Source of the DNA: Impatiens glandulifera
Taxonomy: Eukaryota; Streptophyta; Magnoliopsida; Ericales; Balsaminaceae
Direction of reading: 5' to 3'
Assembly (NCBI RefSeq): GCF_907164915.1
Contig: NC_061862.1
Location: 85,918,846-85,982,845 of the forward strand
Length of the DNA: 64,000 bases
In this document: piece by piece, positions 24,035-33,300 of the stretch
How positions within the stretch are numbered: the stretch's first letter is position 1
How the letters are laid out: each line of letters starts with the position of its first letter
Made by a program: the position numbers and the translations under genes
Notes under the pieces: model-generated
Databases searched by the model: none
Told to the model about the DNA's origin: nothing
What the model saw: only the letters and a program-made list of their open reading frames with translations

Positions 24035-25243
24035 TGTTAGGATCGGGGACGCCCTTGGAGGACCGGGGTGTTTCCGGTTTCAAGAAGGGTGGCCGCTTAC
24101 ACCACACACAACACTTTGGTGATAGTCCGGTTAGAGACTATAACCGTTCTCAGCACTATACAAACTGTCACAGACTCTTGAACCGGGTTCAAGGGCGGAA
24201 ATGTCTGTTTCAGGTTGAAGCAACTTATGCGACTTAGATGATGTTTTTAGAAGGAGTCGGTTTTATGGATATGAGTGGACCGGTTTACGAAGTATGATTA
24301 GTTTGAGGTTAGGTTAAGTAAGTAAGAAATGAACGCGAAAGAAAGAACACGAGACAAGGATTTTTATGGATGTTCGGAGCAAACCCTCTTACGTCACCCC
24401 TTCTTCTCAAGTTATGAGAAGGATCTCCACTAACTTTTAAAGTTACAACAACACTGCCGGTCGAGCCCAACTCGCTACTCGCCGGTTACACCAACTCACT
24501 ATTTGATGTAATACAATAACTCAACGCAACAAGATATAGAAAGCTTCCGGTTTTAGACACACCGGTTTGGAATATGAAAGTTTATCTCTCTAACTTATTG
24601 CTTTTATGACTCGTTTTTCGTGATCCGTGACTTGCATTTAAATGAAGATGTTTCGTCTTCCTTTTATAGATGAGAAGAGCCAACGGTCACTTTTCTTCTC
24701 TCTCCTCTAGATTGGTTGATCATTATCACGCCGATGCAGAGAGGTTGCTTGCACGCTTCACCTTCCTCAACACTTGGCAGTCATGCAGGCAGCTTTGAGT
24801 GTAAGATGACATAATCGGTTTTCAGATTTGGACACGTGTTGGACATGCACCTCAGGTTGTCAACTTCAGATCAATAAAGCATCATTGCTTTCCTCGCATG
24901 CTTCCGATCGGATCTGATCTTCTTTTATTCTTTCAAGACACGTCTATTTCGTCATGTTACGTCACTCTTGAAGTTTGAACTTTCTGGTTTTGTCTCTTGT
25001 GCAGTATGATCCGGCTGGTATATGAATTTGTCTTTGCTGACCGGTCGCTTGAGAGAGTGAAAACCGGTTCCTCTGAACTTTGACTTGATCACTTGAAACA
25101 TGTTTCTTTTGAAGGGTTTCAGCAACCGGTTTATGATGCCCCAACCGGTTCATACGATTTGATCTGTACCTGCACATGAAAGTTAACAACTGTTTAGTTT
25201 GTCTAGCCGGTTCCAAAAATTAACTTACTTAATTTTTCTATCA
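24035..25243 (-). repeat. 5' LTR of the Sirevirus-like element
   Basis: 1,209 bp, the same length as the LTR at 11270. It contains eleven CCGGTT/AACCGG hexamers and a TATA box at 24662-24668 (minus strand CTATAAAAGG). The GGATGTTCGGAG...CCTACGTCACCCC-type block is typical of plant copia LTRs. Confidence 0.95.
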
Positions 25244-25248
25244 AACTA
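25244..25248. repeat. Target-site duplication, right copy (AACTA)
   Basis: Matches 11265-11269. It is followed 12 bases later by the splice acceptor TTACAG of the interrupted MULE gene. Confidence 0.92.
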
Positions 25249-25261
25249 TTTTCAATTACAG

Positions 25262-27755
25262 CTCAAGTAAATCTTTACTTTGATGGAGAGTGAAAAACTA
25301 CGGATGGTGTTACTCATTTTTCTCCAAAGTCAAACAGAGGTTTGAATGTTCCCCGAAATTCTACATATGCCCAATTAGTTGATCTAATCTATTCTGTTAC
25401 TAATATTGACAAATCTAGATATGATTTATTTATTCAAGCGAAGTATAATACTACGGGCATGAATGTCAAATTTTCTTATATAATTGATATTAAACAAGAT
25501 TTGGATGTTGACTTCTTTTTACATGAAGTAGTGTCAGTCCACAACCGCACTCCACTGTGTGTATCTTTAGTAGAGAATTCACTACCTAGAAATCCAACAA
25601 ACCCAACTCAAGAAAGTGTAGTAATTCCAGAAATTGATGATCCTAACGTATTCCCGAAGTTTCACCAGCGAGAGGTTGTCTTTGAAACTCAAAATGACAT
25701 TGAAGATGAACCATGTTTGCGTTTGAATGAGGGGGATGATGATTGGTTTCCTATTACCCAACCAAGTAGTGCTTCTTGGGTTCCTATTACCCAACCAAGT
25801 AGTGCTTGGGTTGCTAGTAGCAATCCAAGTAGTGCTTGGGTTCCTAGGATTGGGCTCTAACCAAGCTGCAGTGATTGAGTTGCTAGTAACATACCAAACA
25901 TTGAAAATCTGATACCTGAGGCATTAACTTACGAAATTGAAGTCAGTGCGTTGTTTGAGAATAAAAAAATTCAGTTGAGGTTACATAAATATGCGATCGC
26001 TAATCATTTTGAATTCAAAGTGGAGAAGTCAAAAAATATATATTTGTGCGGTGAAATGTTTGGATCAGAATTGCAAGTGAAGATTGTGTGCTGTGAAAGG
26101 AAAATCCTCAAAAATGTTTGAGATTCGAAAATTTGTAAAAGATCATACATGTTCAATTGTGACGAGGTGAGAGAATTAAAGGCAAGCACCATCATGGGTT
26201 ATTGGGGAATGCATGAAGAGAAAGTACATGGACCATCACCATGACCACATGCCTAAGAAAATAATGGAAGACATGTAGAGAAATTATGGAATAAAGATGA
26301 GTTATAATAAGGCTTGGAGGTCTAGGGAAAATGCTCTTAAGGCGGTTCGAGGAACTATAAAGGATTTCTATGGTAAATTGACATCATACCTCTACATGTT
26401 AGAGATGAATAATCCGGGTACCATAATAGACATCCAGACGGATGAGCACAGTCATTTTAGGTATATGTTCATGTCCCTAGGCCTCTCAATTAGGGGTTTC
26501 AGAACCAATTGTCGTCCTGTATTGTGCGTTGATACTAGTTTTCTTAAGGACAAGGTTGAATGTCAACTATTGGTGGCTATAACATTGATGCAAATTAACA
26601 ACTATATCTTATTAATTTTGGCGTCGTTGATTTAGAGAATAATAACTCTTGGACATATTTCATGCAACAACTAAGAGTGGCAATTGGATCAGTCTAGGAT
26701 CTTGTCTTCGTATTCGTTAGACACCAAAGTATTACCAATGCATTGTGCTTAGTTTTTCCAGAAATATATCACGGTGCATGCACATACCACATCAAGATGA
26801 ATATAATGTCCAAATTTAAAAATGATCACTACCACGCATAATTTGAATTGGCTTCTCGTGCATACACCGTCTTAATGTTTAATCAGTTCTTTAACAAGAT
26901 CAGGATTAAGGACCCTCGTATAGCTATCTATTTGGTAGATATTAGGATGGAGAGATGGAGTTGTGCCTTTTTCCCTAGTAAACGATACAATCAAATGACA
27001 AGCAATTATGCCGAGAGCTTTAATAGTAAGAGCAGAGAAGCTAGAAAGTATCCCATATCAACCTTAGCTGACTATTTAAGATTCACAATACAACATTGAT
27101 TTCATAATAGAAGAGAAAAAGAGGATAATCACAAAGAACGTTTATCTCAATGTTATGAAAAGTTCTTAAGTGAGCAAGTTGAGAAGGCCAGACTGTATAA
27201 CGTCAATCCACTTAACCAATTCGGCTTTTATGTGCATGACGGTGAATCTCATTTTAAAGTTAACTTACACAAAATGACTTGTAGTTGTAGGGTATTTGAT
27301 GTATCTGGTCTTCCTTGTACTCATGCCCTAGCTTTTGTCCGTACACGAAAATTGGATCTCTATGACTTCTACTCAATGTAACAATTGCTCACATGTTTAA
27401 TCGTTATCTTTAATCTATCATGATTAATCGTTATCTTTTTCAGGTATTACTCAACTCAAATGTGGTTGAATGCATATGCGGAGACATGTTATCCTGTTGG
27501 TGATGAAGAAGAATGGGATATTCCGGACATTATCAAACAATACGTCTGCCTAAAACCACATGTTAAGGTGAAGAAAGGGTGGCCAACAACAAATCGTAGG
27601 TCATCCCAAGGTGAGACTCGTAAAGTCTAGAGACGATGTAGTTCATGTGGTGGTCAAGGTCATAACAGGGCAACATGCAAATCAGAAATGTCTGCACCAT
27701 ATACTGCAAAAACATCATCTCAGCATCAACTATCATCTCAGCAGTATGTTGAATA
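25262..27755 (+). pseudogene. MuDR-type MULE transposase (SWIM and CCHC), decayed
   Basis: The gene resumes after the acceptor TTTTCAATTACAG. Reading begins '..QVNLYFDGE', where the expected Trp of 'FDGEW' is TGA (25291-25293), then 'YAQLVDLIYSVTNI', the N-terminal PB1-like part of plant MuDR proteins. Further frame changes follow. Recognisable blocks are 'FENKKIQLRLHKYAIANHF' (MuDR DNA-binding region), 'RPVLCVDTSFLKDK' (first catalytic Asp), 'YHGACTYHIKMN', 'NYAESFNS' (catalytic Glu), the SWIM finger 'CSCRVFDVSGLPCTHA' (about 27280-27325), an intron near 27380-27443, and a final knuckle 'CSSCGGQGHNRATC'. The second catalytic Asp position appears changed. The 5' exons are separated by the copia insertion. 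Confidence 0.85.
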
Positions 27756-27960
27756 ATTATATTTTCATGTGTGGCATTTCCCTAATGTTGTATGAATTAT
27801 TATATTGTATGAATAATTGTATTGTATTGTGTGGCTCTTAGTTTTGTGAAAACCTTTCAATGGATGATAAGCATATTATTACAGTGTTATTATTTTGCCT
27901 TTCAGTGTTCAAAGAACAAATAGTGATTCACATATATTACAGCATGTGTGAGTTATGTTG
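27756..27960. other. Spacer after the transposase
   Basis: AT-rich 3' flank of the MULE transposase. Nothing more is supported. Confidence 0.5.
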
Positions 27961-28445
27961 TAGTATGGTGTATCATATTACAACATATTAGACATAAATT
28001 GTAATATGCGCGAGTTATGTTGTAGAATGGTGTACCATAACTCACGCATATTACAACATAACTCACGTATATTATAATATGTGTGAGTTATGTTATAGTA
28101 TGGTGTATCATAACTCACGCATATTATAACATAACTCACGTATATTGTAATATGCGTGAGTTATGTTATAGTATGGTGTATCATAACTCACGCATATTAC
28201 AACATAACTCACGTATATTGTAATATGTGTGAGTTATGTTGTAGAATGGTGTATCAATATTCACGCATATTACATCATAACTCACGCATATTGTAATATA
28301 CGTGAGTTATGTTATAGAATGGTGTATCATAACTCACGCATATTACATCATAACTCATGTATATTGTAATATGCGTGAGTTATGTTGTAGAATGATGTAT
28401 CAATATTCACGCATATTGTATTAACTCGCACATATTAACAAGAAG
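27961..28445. repeat. Array of about seven 73-bp palindromic units
   Basis: The anchor ATGGTGTA (or a near variant) recurs at about 27965, 28027, 28100, 28172, 28246, 28319 and 28392. Each unit contains CATAACTCACGCATATTA and its reverse complement TAATATGCGTGAGTTATG, so each can form a hairpin. The array sits between the transposase and the BRCT remnant. Confidence 0.9.
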
Positions 28446-28632
28446 TCAACACACGCATATTGTAATAAGCCTCCTCCATTACATCCACTAACGCATATGG
28501 CAATAAATAAAGAGTATTGTAATAAACAAACAAACCATAAATAGAAGTATTTAGTATTACTATTTTTCATAATAGTAATGATGATAAACCTTAATATTCA
28601 GTATTGTTAACAAAAGTCTAAACAAGGAGAAA
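28446..28632. other. Short spacer
   Basis: Contains the last degenerate ACGCATATTG motifs and the putative 3' UTR of the minus-strand BRCT remnant. Confidence 0.4.
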
Positions 28633-29285
28633 TTAAGTAAGCATAGGCTGCAAATCACAAACAGTAATAGATTCAAGCAATCTTGTGTGAGGAACAACAT
28701 GTTCATCCAATGTTGATGACACAACAACCACCGTCTCAAATAGCCAATTGTCGGGAAAAACATCATAAACATTTTTCAAAGTCATCGGTCGATTCCTTCT
28801 ATCTATCTCCATGTATACTATTATAGTTTTGTTGTCCCTTGGCTCAGCAAATGATTTATCCATTTCTTTAGTGGTACCTCCTCCAACAATTACCAACTCT
28901 ATGAGATCTTGTTTGTAAGTTGGGATGAATTCCCCTACAAAAATAAAATTGTAACTGTCGAACAATTTCGAAAGCTTAAAAACAAACAAAACAATTTCAG
29001 TTATCAAACAAGATAATGAAGGTACACAGGGGAGGAATCAGATCAAACTTACATTATTCAAATACCGAAGTCTACCAGCTCTAGGACCACCTTGGGTCTC
29101 ATGATTATATTGCTTAACCTCATACGGTTCCTCATCAACATAACTTTTGGCTTTCATTGATGATTTTATCTCTGTACAAAAACAATTTTAATTTTAATTT
29201 AACAGTCGTGTTAAGAGATATTCACAATCAATTTTAAGGACTCATCATCCGTTCAATATCGCCTTCAATAGTATTATAATTTACG
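28633..29285 (-). pseudogene. BRCA1-like tandem BRCT gene, 5'-truncated copy
   Basis: Homologous to the intact gene at 55094-56266. The last exon (28974-28633) is open and encodes 'KLFDSYNFIFVGEFIPTYK', then 'LVIVGGGTTKEMD', ending in 'LLESITVCDLQPML'. The preceding exon (29171-29053) is 119 nt, exactly the length of its counterpart, with both splice sites kept. Its first codon, shared across the junction, would be TAG instead of Trp. Further upstream only a fragment (about 29226-29275, TATTGAAGGCGATATTGAACGG) of the BRCT-1 exon remains, and the 5' exons are missing. The last exon is 33 nt longer than in the intact gene. It lies on the strand opposite to the adjacent MULE transposase. Confidence 0.85.
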
Positions 29286-30318
29286 TATTAGAATATTGTT
29301 GTCTAATGATAATACTTTCTATATTTTATTAACATTTATAGCAGATGAGAACACTAAATGAAATTTTATGTTATATTATACAAGAAATTAAAAAGGTTAT
29401 TATAAATATGTATTTATGAAATTTATGATATATAAACTATTTTGCAAGTAGATACAGTATTTTATTAACATGTAACAAAACGAAAGTATTGTTTTTATTT
29501 ATTTTTATTCGAATTTAAACTCTTTCAGCTGTTATAATTGTCTGGATTTCAAAATTTTCCATTATTTCATTTTTCAAATTTCAAGTTCTACTTCCACTGG
29601 TGGATACCTCTTAAAATGTGAGATAAATTGAATTTTCCAACTTTATTACAATTGCAAATCAATTGTAAAAAGACTTATATTATTAAAGTACTTTTATAAA
29701 GTGATTCACAAAAGGTGACTTGTATCAAACCCTAGACTGTCTAACGGAGCTTGTTTGATATATATATATATTTTTTTTTTCGAATTTTTTACACAAAATA
29801 TATATTTTCTTTAATTTCATTTGATATCCCTTTACTACTTATCCATCAAAATACAAAGATACTTATTTAATATATTGTCTCTCATCTTTCTATCTCATCT
29901 ACTTTAAATTTTCATTAAATTTTTATGAAAAATAAATGAAACAAAGATTTTATTCAAAAATCAGATAAAAAAAAAAATCAAACAAGCTCCTAACCCTAAA
30001 CCCTTTCTCTCATTTCTCTCTTGCTAAAGGGGTGATGTATTTATTTAATTATATTTATTCAAGATAATTATTAAAATTATTGTATCAAAATATTAAGTAA
30101 ATTTATTATAACTTATAATCTAATCAAACTAGCTTAGTCTCAATACCTCCTTTATTTATTTCAAAAATCTCAGGTATTAGCAATTACTTTTAGTAAAATT
30201 AAAAAAAAAAAAATAGAAAAATATCAATTATATGGGTATGCCAGCTTGTACACTTACTTTATTAAAGGATACGTAAACTGTTAGCCAAGTAGCTTTCCAA
30301 GCGATTCTCTCTCCTACG
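29286..30318. other. AT-rich intergenic DNA upstream of the UGT gene
   Basis: No ORF or repeat of note apart from short TA and T runs near 29755-29785. The right end of the MULE should lie in or before this stretch, but I could not find a convincing terminal inverted repeat. Confidence 0.5.
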
Positions 30319-30326
30319 TATATATT
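30319..30326 (+). promoter_or_regulatory. TATA box of the UGT gene
   Basis: TATATATT, 52 bases before the ATG at 30378, followed by a CT/GA-rich leader (GTGTGTGTGAGAGAGAAAGAG). The spacing would give a short 5' UTR of roughly 20-30 bases. Confidence 0.55.
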
Positions 30327-30377
30327 TCTCCTCGTCTCTGTGTGTGTGAGAGAGAAAGAGAATAAACGGAAGCAAAA

Positions 30378-33300
30378 ATGGAAGCAAAGAACAACACCAA
30401 GCTAAAAATTTTGATGCTTCCATGGTTGTCCCATGGACACATCTCCTCCTTCCTAGAACTCTCCAGAAAACTTTCTCAAAAAAACTTCCATATCTATCTA
30501 TGTTCAACTCCTATCAACCTTAAATTCATCGAAAAAACCATAAAAAATAACATCTCTCTCTCAATCGAATTAATAGAGTTTCATCTCCTTCCTCATCCAG
30601 ATCTCCCTCCCCATCTCCACACAACCAACAATCTTCCTCTCCACCTTAAACCCACCTTAAAAAATGCTATGCATAAATCCAGTTCCATCTTTTCCGACAT
30701 CCTTAAAAAAATCAAACCAGATTTTCTCATATATGATTATAACCAACCATGGGCTGCCGTCGCCGCTTCTTCGATCGGAATCCCATCTGTTTTGTTCCTC
30801 ACATCTTGTGCCGCTATCATGGCTTTTGGATCTCATATGGGTAGAGACCCTAATGTTGAGTTTCCTTTTCCGGCGATCGGTATACGAGGTAGTTATTGGA
30901 GGAAGAAGTTTCTAGAAATGGCGGTTTTGCGGCGGCGGTCGGAAGGAAATGATTTGGATGATGATAGTGTGAAAGAAATTGAGAAGAAGGAGGAATTGAT
31001 TAGAAGATCTTATAATATAACTTTGTTGAAGACTTTTCGTGAGATTGAAGGGAAATACATTGATTATGCATCGAATCTAAGTGAGATGAGATTTATTTCG
31101 ACTGGTCCGCTGATTAAAGAGCCGGAGAATCTAGATGGCGGGGACGGGAACAGCGACCATCCAATCATCAAGTGGTTAGACACTAAAGGTAAATAATTAT
31201 CTATATATATATAATAACGCTTAATTTAAAATATTGGAGGTGTGCAACACGCTCTCTCCATAATTATCCACAAATAAAGGTAATTTCTCTTTCCTAATTT
31301 AATTCTTTTAACTATTTTCTCTCTCCTAATTTAATTATTGAATATTTTTTTCTCTTCCTTACTATATATAGATATTTATATATTTTTCATACTAATAATA
31401 TAAAATATTTTTTTAGCAATAACTTTTATATTAAAATATATAATATTACATAACATATTAATATATATATATATATATATATAATAATAATGCTTAAAGT
31501 CAAATATCACCACATTAAACCGTTTTTTTCCTACCTCTCTCTTACTCTCTCTTTCTTAATTAAATTTTGTTTTCAATTATTATATATTATCTAAAAAATT
31601 ATATATATTAATATTAATTTAAGATATAAACAATTTTATTATAAACACACCTACCTTCATAAATTTTTATATTTTTATATATACATATATGAACTATATA
31701 TATATAAACAATTTTTTTTATAAATGCACCTACATTGATAATTTTATATTTATTTGTTACCTTATATATATTATATTATTTTTCATTATTAATTTTATAT
31801 AAATACACTTTTATCATATATTTTTTCTCTCATATATATATATATATATATATAATATTTTCTTTATGAGTATAAATAACTTTTATGTTTATATAAATAT
31901 TTACTAATTGGTAATAAATATTAAATACAAAATATATATACATACATAAAATAATAAAATTATTTCAACAATCATAAGTGGTCTAGCGGTTTAAGTGTTC
32001 ACATTTCATGTTAAAGACTAGAGTTCGAATCCCAAAACATGCAAATTTATATTTTCAAGGTGGCGCAACTTTTAAACAAACTGAAAATGTGAGGGCGGAA
32101 TTAGTGTTGGTTTGATGAATATTTGAAAGTCTGAGGTCTCGAGATGGAGGTCGGGTGATGGGTGGTTTATCGAGCGTGAGGTCGGAATTAAGGGTTGGTA
32201 TGACGAGCATTTGATAGTCTAAGGTCTTGAGATGGAGGTCGGGTGGTGGGTGGTTTGTCGAGTGTGAGGTCGGAATTAGTGGTTGGTATGACAAGCATTT
32301 GAAAGTTTGAGCTCTCGATATGGAGGTCGGGTGGTGGGTGGTTTGTCGAGTGTGGGGTCGGAATTAGTGGTTGGTATGACGAACATTTGAAGGTCTGAGC
32401 TCTCGAGATGGAGGTCGTGTGGTGGGTGGTTTGTCGAGAGTGTGAGGTCGGAATTAGTGGTTGGTATGACGAGCATTTGAAAATGTGAGGTCGGGTGGTG
32501 GGTGGTTTGTCGAGTTTGGGGTCGGAATTAGTGGTTGGTATGACGAACATTTGAAAGTCTGAGCTCTCGAGATGGAGGTCGAGTGGTGGGTGGTTTGTCG
32601 AGTGTGTGAGGTCGGAATTAGTGGTTGGTATGACGAGCATTTGAAAATGAGAGGTCGGGTGGTGGGTGGTTTGTCGAGTGTGAGGTCGGAATTAGTGGTT
32701 GGTTTGTCGAACATTTGAAAGTCTGATGTCTGGAGATGGAGGTCAGATGGTGGGTGGTTTGTCGAGTGTGTAAGGATGGAGTTAGTGGTTGGTATGACGA
32801 ACATTTGAAAATGTGAGGTCACGAGATGGGAGGTCGGGTGGTGGATGGTATGTCGAGTGTGATGTCGGAATTAGTGGTTGGTTTGTCAAACATTTGAAAT
32901 TGCGAGGTCACAAGATGGAGGTCGGGTGGTGTGTGGTTTGTCGAGTGTGTAATGTCGGAATTAGTGGTTGGTATGACGAGCATTTGAAAATGTGAGGTCA
33001 CGAGATGGGAGGTCGGTGGTGGGTGGTGGGTTGTTTGTCGAGTGTGAGGTCGGAATTAGTGGTTGGTTTGTCGAACATTTAAAAGTTTGAGGTCTCGAGA
33101 TGGAGGTCGGGTGGTGGGTTGTTTATCGAGTGTGATGTCGGAATTTACGAGCATTTGAAAATGTGAGGTCACGAGATAAAGGTCGGGTGGTGAGTGGTTT
33201 GTCGAGTGTGAGGTCGGAATTAGTGGTTGGTTTGACGAGCATTTGAAAGTGTGATGTCACGAGATGGAGGTCGGATGGTGGGTGGTTTCTTGAGTGTGAG

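Larger units (their letters stand above)
11270..25243 (-). mobile_element. Sirevirus-like Ty1-copia element, 13,974 bp, nearly complete
   Basis: The element is bounded by 1,209-bp LTRs, a 5-bp target duplication, an iMet primer-binding site and a polypurine tract, all in consistent minus-strand order. Gag, protease, integrase, reverse transcriptase and RNase H follow in copia order, with several stops and frameshifts, so this copy cannot move by itself. About 6.4 kb of extra sequence after pol holds three related accessory genes. The length, the 1.2-kb LTRs and the post-pol genes point to the Sirevirus (Maximus/SIRE) lineage. By eye the two LTRs differ at about 23 sites, mostly transitions, so the insertion is fairly young. 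It lies in an intron of a MULE gene. Confidence 0.93.

Noticed and set aside
32055..33001. Several overlapping minus-strand frames with a repeated 'NSDLTLDKPPTTRP' peptide
   Set aside because: They change register between units and have no start or promoter. They come from the 88-bp minisatellite.
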